From the NCBI RefSeq assembly GCF_000384315.1, contig NZ_ARVW01000001.1, positions 691,746 to 755,745 of the forward strand: a stretch of DNA of 64,000 bases, given 5' to 3'. Below the pieces are notes generated by a model. The model ran no database searches, had not been told where the DNA came from, and was given only the letters and a program-made list of their open reading frames with translations. This DNA comes from Amycolatopsis nigrescens CSC17Ta-90 (GTDB lineage Bacteria > Actinomycetota > Actinomycetes > Mycobacteriales > Pseudonocardiaceae). Of the stretch, positions 26,636 to 34,974 are shown piece by piece; position 1 is the first letter of the stretch; each line of letters begins with the position of its first letter. The translations under genes were made by a program, and so were the position numbers.

Positions 26636-27211
26636 TCACTCCGCTGCTCTGGGGTTTTTCCGCTGGTTGGCATTGAAGCGCGCTTTCTTCTGGCGATTCC
26701 CGCACGTGTTCATGTCACACCATTTGCGGGTGCGGCTTTGGCTGGTGTCGAAGAAGGCGGCTTGGCAGGTTGGTGATGCGCACAAGGCCAGTTTTCCGTC
26801 TCGTTCGCCTGCGATGATGCTGATCGCGTCGGCGGCGATCACGCTGAGGGCATCTTCCACGCAGGACGCCGAGCTGAGCCGCCACCGCCGCTTGCCCTCG
26901 GGCGTCAGGATGGCCGCGGCCCGCCCCTGAGCGCTGCGGTCATTGATGACCTGGACAGCAGCCGCGGGGAGAGCGCCTTGGATCGCGGCCGCTGTCGCGG
27001 CGGCGTGGATCGACTCCCTCAGTTCCCGAGCGAGGTCGAGCTGGGCGGTCGTGCAGGAGTCCACCGCGAGACCGCTCACCGCCAGCCAGTCGACGAGTCG
27101 GTGCGGCGTGGGAATGCGCTCCACAGCGTCGCCATTACGCTCCGTCAGCGTCGCCGTGAAGCTGGTCGCCAGCACGTTACCGAGGCGAAAGTCGGGGAAC
27201 CCAGCACGCAT
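26636..27211 (-). CDS. CGNR zinc-finger (ABATE-domain) regulator
   Basis: 191 residues. The N-terminal ABATE-like stress domain is followed by the C-terminal treble-clef CGNR finger: CASPTCQAAFFDTSQSRTRK, WCDMNTCGNRQKKARF, with four metal-binding cysteines. Members are DNA-binding regulators in actinomycetes. It is divergent from an epoxide hydrolase; the 82-bp gap contains two 18-bp inverted repeats spaced 42 bp, the likely binding sites. Confidence 0.88.
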   Translation of the reverse strand: MRAGFPDFRLGNVLATSFTATLTERNGDAVERIPTPHRLVDWLAVSGLAVDSCTTAQLDLARELRESIHAAATAAAIQGALPAAAVQVINDRSAQGRAAAILTPEGKRRWRLSSASCVEDALSVIAADAISIIAGERDGKLALCASPTCQAAFFDTSQSRTRKWCDMNTCGNRQKKARFNANQRKNPRAAE

Positions 27212-27212
27212 G

Positions 27213-27272
27213 GAACCACCTTAGCTGGTTGCACGCCGACATGAAGCCATGCTAGAACCGTCTTAGCCGGTT
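27213..27272. promoter_or_regulatory. Paired operators between the CGNR regulator and the epoxide hydrolase
   Basis: GAACCACCTTAGCTGGTT (27213-27230) and GAACCGTCTTAGCCGGTT (27255-27272) match at 15 of 18 positions, each being an interrupted inverted repeat AACC...GGTT. They are 42 bp apart, four helical turns. The first begins 2 bp before the CGNR start codon. They fit a regulator that represses itself and the epoxide hydrolase, possibly with looping. Inference. Confidence 0.55.
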
Positions 27273-27293
27273 CCGCGATGGCCAGGAGGTCTC

Positions 27294-28466
27294 ATGCCCC
27301 GTCCAACCAGCGACGTGCAAGCATTTGAAGCCCACGCACCTGACGCTGACCTCGACGATCTGCGCGCGCGACTGGCCGCGGCGCGGCTACCGGAGGCCGA
27401 AACGGTCTACCGCGCCGCGCCCGACCCTCGCCGATGGGAACAGGGCGTTCCGCTCGCCGACCTCGTCGAGGTCGTGAACTACTGGCGCACCGGGTACGAC
27501 TGGCGGTCGTTCGAGGATCGCCTCAACCGGATCGGCCAGTTCCGCACCACCATTGACGAGCTGGGCATCCATTTCCTGCACCGCCGATCCTCGCGCGCAG
27601 ATGCCACTCCGCTGATCTTGACGCACGGCTGGCCGGACAGCGTTGCTCGGTTCATCGATGTGGTGGACGAGCTGGCAGATCCGAAAGACGCGGACGCGCC
27701 GGCGTTCCACGTCGTGGTCCCGTCACTACCGGGCTTTGGCTACAGCGACAAGCCGGCCACCACCGGGTGGGGAACCGAAAAGATCGCGGCCGCATGGGTG
27801 GAACTGATGGGCAGGCTCGGCTACCCCAAGTTCGCCGCGCACGGCGGCGACTGGGGAGGCAATATCACCACGGTTCTCGGCGGCAGGTTCCCGGCGCACG
27901 TGCTCGGCATCCACACAACGTTCGCGGAGGGACCGCCCGGGTTGACAACGGACGGGCTGACGGCGGTCGAGCGCGAGTGGACCGAGGAAACCCGCGATTT
28001 CTGGCGCCACCGCGCGGCGTACGCGAAGCAGCAGGCGACCCGACCGCAGACCATCGGCTACTCGCTCGTCGACTCACCGGTCGGGCTGCTCGCCTGGATC
28101 CTGGACAAGTTCGCCGAGTGGTCAGATACCGAAGACAGCCCGTTCGAGACGATTTCCAGAGACCGCGTTCTTGACGACGTGACCCTGTACTGGCTGACGC
28201 GGACCGGCGCTTCGGCGGCCCGCATCTACTACGAAAGCCACAACTCGTTGGACCCCGAACTTCGGGTCGACGTCCCGTCGGCACTCACCATGTATCCCCG
28301 CGATGTCGAGAAGTGTCCGCGCCCCTTGGCACAGGAGCGGTACCGACAGATCGTCCGATGGAGGGCGCCCGAAAGCGGCGGGCATTTCCCGGCGCTGGAG
28401 GTTCCCGAGTATTTCGTCAAAGATCTACAAGAGGGACTCGCGGCAGTGCTGGCCGCTAATCGGTGA
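27294..28466 (+). CDS. Epoxide hydrolase (EHN domain, alpha/beta hydrolase)
   Basis: 390 residues. The N-terminal EHN region (10-115) covers RARLAAARLPEAE and WRTGYDWR. The hydrolase core has the oxyanion HGWPDS (111-116), PSLPGFGYSDKP, the nucleophile elbow GGDWGG with Asp186, and a C-terminal SGGHFPALEVPE holding the catalytic His. It opens epoxides to diols, probably for detoxification or catabolism. The divergent CGNR regulator probably controls it. Confidence 0.9.
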   Translation: MPRPTSDVQAFEAHAPDADLDDLRARLAAARLPEAETVYRAAPDPRRWEQGVPLADLVEVVNYWRTGYDWRSFEDRLNRIGQFRTTIDELGIHFLHRRSSRADATPLILTHGWPDSVARFIDVVDELADPKDADAPAFHVVVPSLPGFGYSDKPATTGWGTEKIAAAWVELMGRLGYPKFAAHGGDWGGNITTVLGGRFPAHVLGIHTTFAEGPPGLTTDGLTAVEREWTEETRDFWRHRAAYAKQQATRPQTIGYSLVDSPVGLLAWILDKFAEWSDTEDSPFETISRDRVLDDVTLYWLTRTGASAARIYYESHNSLDPELRVDVPSALTMYPRDVEKCPRPLAQERYRQIVRWRAPESGGHFPALEVPEYFVKDLQEGLAAVLAANR

Positions 28467-28519
28467 ACGGACAGCAGTGCGGTGAGACGCCAGGGAAAGG
28501 GCGCCCCACCGAGACACAA

Positions 28520-28563
28520 GTGAAGGCCGCCGTTCACCCAGCGGATGCGCAGGCGGCCTTCAC
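28520..28563. terminator. Two-way hairpin between epoxide hydrolase and cyclase
   Basis: GTGAAGGCCGCC (28520-28531) and GGCGGCCTTCAC (28552-28563) form a perfect 12-bp stem around a 20-base loop, between two convergent genes. No T-tract. Confidence 0.6.
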
Positions 28564-28571
28564 GAGCAAGG

Positions 28572-29840
28572 TCAGCGACGTCGAGGCTGTCCCATCGCAA
28601 GCGGAGGAGTGTTCCCCGCGGTCGCCCCTTCAGCGAACTGAGGGGTCACCGCGAAGACAAATTCATACACCCGGTCGTCGGCGAGCCCGTCGAGCACGTA
28701 GGACTCCCCTATCCGGATTCCGTTGCGCATCAACAGTTCCTGGTGCACCGGGAAGGCCGCTCCGTCAGCGTTGACCGGGTTGCCGAGAACCTCGAGCGCC
28801 CAGGTGTCGCTGCCGATCACGGCAGGCCGGAACCGGGCCAGCCAGCGAGCTTCCCGCAAATAGATCCCGGGCATCCCGTTCGGGGCCTCCCACCGGCGGA
28901 TGTCATCCGCATCGCGGCGGGCGAGAAGCTGGTTCCAACCCGTGCGAAACAGCACTACATCGCCCGGCGCGATCCGATCGATCCCGCCGAATTCCATCGC
29001 TTCCTTGATGTCCTCGACGGTGATCCGGTAGTTCTCCCGCAGCAACGGCTTGCCGTTGCTGGCTGGTTCGGCGAGATCCCCGGTCCGGCCCGCGGCCAGC
29101 TTCATTCCGAGGATGTCCAGCAGCACGCCCCGGGTGACAACCGGGCCCATGTGTTCGTTGCCCAGTTTCGTGACGCCGTTGCCGGCGGCTAAGTCGGGAC
29201 CTCGGAAACCGTTGTAGTAGTACTCGGCCGCGCCGATGTGGCTGAGGTTGTCGAGTTGGGAGGCGATTTGATAGGTCGTGGCCAGCGGCACCGGGTGTTT
29301 CGCCGACTTTTCCGCCGCGAAACGCTCTTCGTGGTAGCTGAGTTTGTTGGCGCCGAGCGGTTCGGTGGTCATCAGCACGCCACCTGCCTCCTGGAACCCC
29401 GGCGGAGGCCGATACCCGGCGACGGTGAGCCGCTGCTCGTAGGTACGACGAGGATCGGTCTTGAACGCGGGGAAGCCGTTCCACATCAGCTCCCCCAGGT
29501 TGTACGTCCGCACCGGCCGGCCAGGTTTGAGCACGCTCAAAGCCGCCGCGGTCTTGCCAGGAGTCACCTCGTTGAAACTGCCTCGTTGATCTTCTGCGCC
29601 GTACCGGCTCGGTGCCCAGTCCGTCAGGTTCGCGGGATCGGCATAGTCGAAAGGCGTGTCATCGAAATCGTCACGCCGGTCAGGCCTGGCCATGCGGGCG
29701 ATGTCGGCTTCGGCGCTGGCCGGCTGCGCCCCCGCGGGCAGGGCGACCGCGGCGGCTCCGGCGGCACCTGCCATCCGGAGAGTGTCCCGCCGGTTGACGC
29801 GATACTTGGCGAGGTAGTTACGCAGAAGATCGGGATTCAT
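28572..29840 (-). CDS. Tat-exported cyclase-family (kynurenine-formamidase-like) protein
   Basis: 422 residues from the ATG at 29840, with AAGGAGT 8 bases upstream. The N-terminus has a twin-arginine signal (NRRDTLRMAGAAGAAAVALP, then AGAQPASA). The cyclase domain (PF04199) shows DNLSHIGAAEYYYNG, where family members bind metal, then GNEHMGPVVTRGVLLDILG and PGDVVLFRTGW. The family hydrolyses cyclic amides or lactones such as N-formylkynurenine. The usual HxGTHxD motif is altered to HIGAAEY, seen in the long bacterial subgroup. Exported folded, probably with metal bound. Confidence 0.85.
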   Translation of the reverse strand: MNPDLLRNYLAKYRVNRRDTLRMAGAAGAAAVALPAGAQPASAEADIARMARPDRRDDFDDTPFDYADPANLTDWAPSRYGAEDQRGSFNEVTPGKTAAALSVLKPGRPVRTYNLGELMWNGFPAFKTDPRRTYEQRLTVAGYRPPPGFQEAGGVLMTTEPLGANKLSYHEERFAAEKSAKHPVPLATTYQIASQLDNLSHIGAAEYYYNGFRGPDLAAGNGVTKLGNEHMGPVVTRGVLLDILGMKLAAGRTGDLAEPASNGKPLLRENYRITVEDIKEAMEFGGIDRIAPGDVVLFRTGWNQLLARRDADDIRRWEAPNGMPGIYLREARWLARFRPAVIGSDTWALEVLGNPVNADGAAFPVHQELLMRNGIRIGESYVLDGLADDRVYEFVFAVTPQFAEGATAGNTPPLAMGQPRRR

Positions 29841-30005
29841 CCGGGACTCCTTTGTTAGTCGCCCTTCCTGATAACACACCGCCTCGGTGGTGTCACCCCG
29901 GCGGACGGCATAGCTCAGGAGGCGATGCCGGGCATTGATGAACCACGTTCCCTGTGATTCCACCAAGCCGGCCGCGTTTACTCACCTACTCGCGGCTCCG
30001 CAGCA

Positions 30006-30505
30006 CTACGTACCCTTTCGTCCTTGGCGCGCTGGTACTGCGTCCAGTACCAGCTCCACGGTGGCGAGGAAGCTCTCGCGGGTGAAACCGATGGGTTGGA
30101 TGCGGCGACTGTGGTGAGCCAGCACGGGGTAGTCCGCTGGGTCGGCGCCCAGTGTGATGACCCGGAAGGTTTCCAGTCTTCACTTTTGCTCGGTCGGGCC
30201 GGAGGATTGGCCGGCTGCGTGCGCGGAGATGAGGGACACGGACAGGGTCACCAGCCGGTGGTACCACTCGGGGATGAGTTCCTCGGGGACTCCGGCGTCG
30301 CTGAGGGCCTGCAGGGTTTCCTCGATCACCAGTTGGCTGCCGGGTCCGCTGCCTGGGTAGTGGCTGGTGTCCTTGGCCAGTTGTGGCAGCGCGGCGTAGG
30401 CGTCCCATGAGCGCAGGGTCAGGTCGAGGAGTCGCTCGCGCCAGGTCCCCTGCCGCTGGTAGTCGTGCATGGCTTGGACCAGCACGTGGTCCACGATTGA
30501 TATCC
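30006..30505 (-). pseudogene. TetR regulator remnant: 5' end lost and in-frame TGA
   Basis: On the minus strand the frame from about 30500 reads HVLVQAMHDYQRQGTWRERL ... LPEW-like regions of a TetR C-terminal ligand domain, down to GPTEQK and a TGA at 30180-30182. The same frame continues after the TGA as RLETFRVITLGADPADYP ... GFTRESFLATVELVLDAVPA to a TAG at 30006-30008. The N-terminal HTH is absent: upstream of about 30500 the sequence turns into a P450 fragment on the other strand. So it is a gene truncated at the 5' side and interrupted by a nonsense codon. Confidence 0.7.
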
Positions 30506-30636
30506 CCGCAGGAACGGCTGCGGTCTTGATCCGCGAGCACGGCGCGGGTGCGCTCTCCGACGAAGAGCTGGTCGGCCTGGCGGACCTGCTGCTGATCGCC
30601 GGCCACCAGACCACCGCGAAGGTGATCTCGCTCTGA
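30502..30636 (+). pseudogene. Cytochrome P450 fragment (I-helix region)
   Basis: The plus-strand frame reads IPAGTAAVLIREHGAGALSD, then EELVGLADLLLIAGHQTTAK and VISL before a TGA. The segment LLLIAGHQTTA is the P450 I-helix oxygen-binding motif (A/G-G-x-E/Q-T-T). Only about 45 of the expected 400 residues remain, with no heme-cysteine loop. It abuts the TetR remnant, marking a deletion or recombination junction. Confidence 0.7.
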
Positions 30637-30723
30637 ACGCTCGCGTTGCTTGGCTCGTCTCGAACTGCAGACGGTCTGCGGTCCTTGCCCATAGCCTGGT
30701 GACCATCCCGAAAGGAACAACCG

Positions 30724-31602
30724 TTGACCAGCGACGAACAGTCCAACGCCGTGCTGATGGCCGAGGACGACTTTCCCGACCGCCAGCAGGTGGTGCAACG
30801 GTTCGGCGACCTCGCACCGGACGGCACGACGAGCACGGTGGCCTTGTCGCGTCTGTTCGAGCATCCCCGCGTTGGTCTGCGCTTCTCGCGTTTCGACAAG
30901 CTCACGGCTGACGACGGGTTCAAGCCGTACCAGATCCTGTTCGTCGGTCAGCGCGTCGAACGGCAGACGGCGTTCGGCAAGGTCGGCGCGACCGTCCGGA
31001 TCGGCACCGGTATCCGCGCGATCGGGCGGTCCTCGTACACCTACGGTCAGGGCATGTTCGTCGACGGGCACCTCGTCGCCACGGCTGAGGCCACCATCGT
31101 CCTCGCCGACGAGTCAGGGCCGATCACCTTGCCGGACGAACTGCTCGCCGACCTCGAGGAGCTGCGACTGCCGGAAACCGGTGCGGCAGTCGCGGCGAAA
31201 CCCGAGCCTCGTCGCCGCGAGCGGCAGCACTACCCCGCCGCTGCCACCGTCCACAGCCGCGTCAGGGACGTCGACCTCAACCGGCACGTCAACTACATTG
31301 CCCAACTGGGCTGGTACGACGAGGCGATCGCGTCGTATGCACACGGACTGCTGGGAGACGACGCTGCCAAGACCCTTCCCCGATACCTCCCCTGGTGCTA
31401 CAGCGTGGCCTACCTCGGCGAAGTCCTCCACCCTCGCTCCTACGACATCGGAATTGCCGTCAGCGGACACGACGAACACATCGTGCACTACGAACTGGGA
31501 CTGTTCGACAGCGGAAAGTGCCTGGGGACCGCGGACGCCGCCGCACCGCGCGGCAAGCTTTCCGCCACCGCACTCGCCCCTGATCCATTGGCGGAACGCT
31601 GA
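30724..31602 (+). CDS. Acyl-ACP/acyl-CoA thioesterase-like double hot-dog protein
   Basis: 292 residues from a TTG at 30724, with AAAGGA 9 bases upstream. Two hot-dog halves are visible: residues 1-140 (FKPYQILFVGQRVERQTAFG) and 165-290 (AAATVHSRVRDVDLNRHVNY then IAQLGWYDEAI). The motif RDVDLNRHVNY matches the catalytic-side helix of FatA-type acyl-ACP thioesterases (usually D-x-N-x-H-V-N). It should release fatty acids from a carrier. The start is not certain. Confidence 0.75.
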   Translation: MTSDEQSNAVLMAEDDFPDRQQVVQRFGDLAPDGTTSTVALSRLFEHPRVGLRFSRFDKLTADDGFKPYQILFVGQRVERQTAFGKVGATVRIGTGIRAIGRSSYTYGQGMFVDGHLVATAEATIVLADESGPITLPDELLADLEELRLPETGAAVAAKPEPRRRERQHYPAAATVHSRVRDVDLNRHVNYIAQLGWYDEAIASYAHGLLGDDAAKTLPRYLPWCYSVAYLGEVLHPRSYDIGIAVSGHDEHIVHYELGLFDSGKCLGTADAAAPRGKLSATALAPDPLAER

Positions 31603-31635
31603 AACGCCCTGTCATGCCGTTTGGCGGGCGGGTGT

Positions 31636-32241
31636 TCATCCTGGAGGTTTCGGCAGCTCCGCAGGAGGCTCGATCCGGAGTCGGGCGGCTGCGCCGCCGG
31701 TGATCTGGTGGCGCTGGGTGATGGCGTGGTCGAGCTGTTTGGCCAGCCGCGGGATGGCGGTCGAGGTCAGGTAGCTCTCGGCGCCGGCGTCGAGCATGCG
31801 GCGGATCGGGCCGTGATAGCTGACCCCGAGGTCGTTGTCCTCGATCTCGGCGATGATGATGCGGGCACTCGGGAACATCGACCGGAGGTTTCCGATCAAC
31901 TGCGGGCTGGCCGGGGGCGCCAGCAGCACCTCGGCTGTCGGCGGTGCCGCGTGCAGGTCGAGCACGAGGTAGTCCGTGCCGAGCTCGGCGGACAGCGCCC
32001 TCCGGGCCGAGGCCGACAGCTTCATCGCGGTGGCGACGACGGTCAGGTCGTCGTAGTCCAGCTGTTCGGCAGCCTCGTCCGGCGAGCCGGGCGTGCTGGA
32101 GATCGTCGCGACCTGCTCGCCGTCCCGCGTGACGACCAGGTCCTCGCCGGGCGGGAGGGCATCGATGAGTTCCACGACCTCCTCGGGCAGGTGCGTCACG
32201 TCGATCTGCCGTGTTGCCGCCGCGGCGTGTTCGTCGGTCAT
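31636..32241 (-). CDS. Hypothetical protein with a Phd/YefM-like N-terminus
   Basis: 201 residues. Residues about 10-50 (IDVTHLPEEVVELIDALPPG, EDLVVTRDGEQVATI) resemble the N-terminal fold of Phd/YefM antitoxins, where the beta strand ends in V-T-R-x-G-x-x-V-A-x-I. Residues 85-190 form an unrecognised alpha/beta domain (YLVLDLHAAPPTAEVLLAPP). No toxin gene lies next to it, so an antitoxin role is not supported. Function unknown. Confidence 0.65.
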   Translation of the reverse strand: MTDEHAAAATRQIDVTHLPEEVVELIDALPPGEDLVVTRDGEQVATISSTPGSPDEAAEQLDYDDLTVVATAMKLSASARRALSAELGTDYLVLDLHAAPPTAEVLLAPPASPQLIGNLRSMFPSARIIIAEIEDNDLGVSYHGPIRRMLDAGAESYLTSTAIPRLAKQLDHAITQRHQITGGAAARLRIEPPAELPKPPG

Positions 32242-32421
32242 TCCTCGATCTCCCCGCGCTCCGGCCGTATTACCGTCTGACGCTCGTCCCCCGCGAGAGG
32301 CGCCTTCATTGGGACGTTCGACGGCAGCTACGGGTGGCCCGGCGGCGCGGAATACGTACCCTGACGTCCGCGCCTAGGTCGAGGAGACTTTCGAGCTTCT
32401 GGGCTCGGGTGGGAGACCCTC

Positions 32422-32590
32422 ATGAACGCCAACGCGCAGACAGTTGCTCGGTTTTGTCACGGTCACGATGGGGCTGGTCATCGGGCTCACATTCCTCTTT
32501 GGCTTCGGCAACGTTTTGAACTTGGCGTTGAAGCTGCAGGTACCCGTGTTCGTAGCGCCGCCGGTGGCGGCGGACCGAGCTGACCCATAA
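32422..32590 (+). pseudogene. Frameshifted remnant of a DUF2637/Spd-like membrane gene of an integrative element
   Basis: An ATG at 32422 opens MNANAQTVARF, then the frame is lost in a run of four T at about 32453-32456. One base removed, it continues VTVTMGLVIGLTFLFGFGNV, LNLALKLQVPVFVAPPVAAD to a TAA at 32588. The stretch resembles the first two membrane helices of DUF2637/Spd proteins carried by actinomycete integrative elements. Only the 5' part remains. The parent family is an inference from the pattern. Confidence 0.45.
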
Positions 32591-32662
32591 CCTCACGCTC
32601 GGTCGGCGTCGGCCGGATGGCGGGCGCCCGGGTGCGAGCCCGGGCGCCCGTGGCGAGTCCGG

Positions 32663-33124
32663 TCAGCTCTCGGTGGGTTCGAGCAGGATCAGCGGCACCT
32701 CGCGGTTGCCGGCCTCGACGGCCCGGGCGCGAAAGTCGGCGAAAAACGGGTAGAGCTCGTCGGCGTAGGCCAGCCAGTTCTCCCGCTCCGCACCTTCGGC
32801 TACCCGGGCGGTCATCAACCGGCGATCGGGACCGTCCTGCAGTTGCACCGTCGGGTGCGCCACGAGGTTGTGGAACCAGCTCGGATTGCGAGCCTGGCCG
32901 CCGGCCGCCGCGCCGATGGCGTAGACACCGTCACGCTCGATGCGCATCAGGGCGACCTTGCGCAGCTTGCCCGAACGGGCGCCACGCATGGTCACCACGA
33001 CCACGGGGCCATCCTCCGTCGTCGTGCCTTCGCGGCCGTCGGTGCGCTCGTAGAGCTCGACCTGACCGCGGGTCCTCGCGTCGGCACTGGGGACGTATTC
33101 ACCGTCGAGCAGATCCGTTGTCAT
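32663..33124 (-). CDS. F420-dependent nitroreductase-family (Ddn-like) oxidoreductase
   Basis: 153 residues. The DUF385/Ddn split-barrel signature is present: VVVVTMRGARSGKLRKVALM, NPSWFHNLVAHPTVQLQ. Members use reduced deazaflavin F420 to reduce quinones, nitro compounds or aflatoxins. The F420:NADP-reductase-like gene three genes upstream in the same operon could supply the reduced cofactor. Confidence 0.87.
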   Translation of the reverse strand: MTTDLLDGEYVPSADARTRGQVELYERTDGREGTTTEDGPVVVVTMRGARSGKLRKVALMRIERDGVYAIGAAAGGQARNPSWFHNLVAHPTVQLQDGPDRRLMTARVAEGAERENWLAYADELYPFFADFRARAVEAGNREVPLILLEPTES

Positions 33125-33223
33125 GTCAGGGAATTCCTTTCATTGGGGGTGGCGTTTCATGCGCGGCCGTGGATGTCGCAGCCAGAACCGGCGGGACGGT
33201 GGAGCCGAACACGTTCACCGGCT

Positions 33224-34225
33224 TCAGCCGGTTACCTGGATCACGGTCTTCCCGATGGTCCGGCCGCTCTCGGCGAGGGCGTGCGCCGACTTCATGGTCT
33301 CGGCGGTCAGGCCCTCGAGCGTGGCGGTAACGATCGGGCGCAGCCGGCCCGCCGCGACGTCGTCCGCTGCCCGGGCGAGGATCCGGCCCTGGCTGCCGAC
33401 GTCACCGCCGGCCACGATCTTGCTGAACACCATCTCGCTGTGCAGCGACAGTGACTTTCCGGTGAGGGCCCCCGGGTCGAAGGGGCCGGTGAGGTCGCTG
33501 GAGGCCAGGTGACCGAAGGGGCGCAGCACCTCGACGATCGCCCCCAGATGGCCGCTGGTGCCCGAGGTCGAGAACACCAGGTCGACGTGGTCGATCCCCG
33601 CTGTGTGGAGCTGTCCGGCCAGGTCACCGCGGTGGTCGACGACCAGGTCGGCGCCCATTGCCGTCGCCCACTTCCGCGACTCGGGCCGCGAGGCCGTGCT
33701 GATCACGAATGCCGGCGTCGTGGCCTTGAGTAGTTGCGTGGCCATCGACCCGACGCCGCCGGCTCCGCCGATGACGAGCACGCGGCCGACACCGGGCAGC
33801 AGCGCGTCCTGGTCGCGAAACAGCGATTCCCAGGCCGTGAGGACACCGATGGGCAGCGATGCGGCGTCGGTGAACGCGAGCCGGTCCGGGATCTTGGCAA
33901 CCACCCGGTGGTCGACCGCGACGCGCTCGGCCCAGCTGCCGTCGCGGGTGAAGTCGCCGGTACCCATCACCCGGTCCCCGACCGCGAACCCGGTGGCCGC
34001 GGGCCCGGCCGCGGCCACGACCCCGGCGAACTCCCAGCCGAGGATGACCTGCCCGCCGGGCTCGGCGCTGCGCGTCTGCCGGATCGCCGCTTCACCCGGG
34101 TTGATGCCGATCGCACGGACTTCGACCAGCAAGTCACCGTCGCGTAGCCGAGGTTCGGCGACCTCGGCCATGGTGATGGCGAACGCGTCGAGCGTGTGCG
34201 CTTTCTCGTACGCGAGTGCCTTCAT
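33224..34225 (-). CDS. Zinc-independent MDR (quinone-type) oxidoreductase
   Basis: 333 residues starting MKALAYEKAHTLDAFAITMA. GroES-like domain (LRDGDLLVEVRAIGINPGEA), then NADPH motif VLVIGGAGGVGSMATQLLKA. This is the ZADH/NADPH:quinone reductase family, without structural zinc cysteines. It is 4 bp after the upstream F420-reductase-like gene, so both are one transcript. Substrate unknown, probably an electrophile or quinone. Confidence 0.87.
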   Translation of the reverse strand: MKALAYEKAHTLDAFAITMAEVAEPRLRDGDLLVEVRAIGINPGEAAIRQTRSAEPGGQVILGWEFAGVVAAAGPAATGFAVGDRVMGTGDFTRDGSWAERVAVDHRVVAKIPDRLAFTDAASLPIGVLTAWESLFRDQDALLPGVGRVLVIGGAGGVGSMATQLLKATTPAFVISTASRPESRKWATAMGADLVVDHRGDLAGQLHTAGIDHVDLVFSTSGTSGHLGAIVEVLRPFGHLASSDLTGPFDPGALTGKSLSLHSEMVFSKIVAGGDVGSQGRILARAADDVAAGRLRPIVTATLEGLTAETMKSAHALAESGRTIGKTVIQVTG

Positions 34226-34229
34226 GGCT

Positions 34230-34826
34230 TCATTCCTGCCTCAGGGCGTGCAGCGCCGAGAGCGGCCCGCCGATCTGCATCAGGCGGCCGCCATCGCGCA
34301 GCGTCCCGGCGTCGACCGGCGCGAATCCGATGCCGTCGGCGACGGTGTGGAAATCCGCCTTGGCGGCCTCGTCGTCACCGGCGTAGAACAGCAGCTGCCG
34401 CCCTTCCGTGTGCCGGGGATCGGCGGCGATGTACTGGGCGTAGAGGGTGTTGAAGGCCTTGACCACGCGCGCGCCCGGCGCACGATCGGCTACGAACTCA
34501 CTCGCCGTCTCCACCCCGAGATCGGCGACGGTCGGCAGCATCGACTCCAGGTTGTTGGTGGTGTCGACCAGGATGCGGCCGTCCCATTCGGGCAGCCCGG
34601 CCAGCGCGTCACCGACCTGCGACCACATCACGGTGAGGAAGACCATGTCGGCGGCGGCCGCTTCGTCGGCCGTGCCCGCGCTCGCGAGCGGCCCCAGCCG
34701 GGTCACGACGTTGAGCAGCGTGTCCGGGCCGCGGCTGTTGCTGAGCGTCACCTTGTGGCCGGCCGTCACGAGGTGGCCGGCGATGGCCTGCGCGACCGTC
34801 CCGGCGCCGATGGTTCCGAAGTTCAT
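34230..34826 (-). CDS. NADPH:F420 oxidoreductase-like protein
   Basis: 198 residues. The Rossmann start is MNFGTIGAGTVAQAIAGHLV, followed by KVTLSNSRGPDTL, the phosphate-binding loop of NADPH-specific F420 reductases. VVKAFNTLYAQYIA matches the family's VVKAFNT motif. It transfers hydride between NADPH and F420. First gene of the minus-strand operon with an MDR reductase and a Ddn-like enzyme, facing a TetR gene across a nested palindrome. Confidence 0.87.
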   Translation of the reverse strand: MNFGTIGAGTVAQAIAGHLVTAGHKVTLSNSRGPDTLLNVVTRLGPLASAGTADEAAAADMVFLTVMWSQVGDALAGLPEWDGRILVDTTNNLESMLPTVADLGVETASEFVADRAPGARVVKAFNTLYAQYIAADPRHTEGRQLLFYAGDDEAAKADFHTVADGIGFAPVDAGTLRDGGRLMQIGGPLSALHALRQE

Positions 34827-34845
34827 GACCGTCCCTTCAGTCTTC

Positions 34846-34886
34846 GATGACGTCCGCCATCATAATTTATGATTGTAGACGTCATC
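34846..34886. promoter_or_regulatory. Nested 41-bp palindrome in the F420-operon/tetR gap
   Basis: An inner palindrome ATCATAATTTATGAT (34859-34873) shares its centre (34866) with a perfect outer 9-bp repeat, GATGACGTC (34846-34854) and GACGTCATC (34878-34886). This layered symmetry fits a dimer-of-dimers TetR operator for the F420 operon. Confidence 0.65.
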
Positions 34887-34927
34887 ATTAACTGTCAAGC
34901 CTGGACTCCTCCGTGCACTCTCGTTTT

Positions 34928-34943
34928 GATGATGAGTATCATC
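34928..34943. promoter_or_regulatory. Second operator-like palindrome upstream of tetR
   Basis: GATGATGAGTATCATC has 6-bp arms GATGAT / ATCATC, the same ATGAT/ATCAT half-sites as the nested palindrome 62 bp away. It lies 32 bp before the TetR start, so it probably mediates autoregulation. Confidence 0.55.
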
Positions 34944-34974
34944 GGGGGACGAGTTTGCCGGGAAGGTGGTCGAC

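Noticed and set aside
30180..30923. 247-residue minus-strand frame as an intact TetR gene
   Set aside because: Its first half is the shadow of the thioesterase gene and P450 fragment; only the C-terminal half matches TetR, and it stops at an in-frame TGA.
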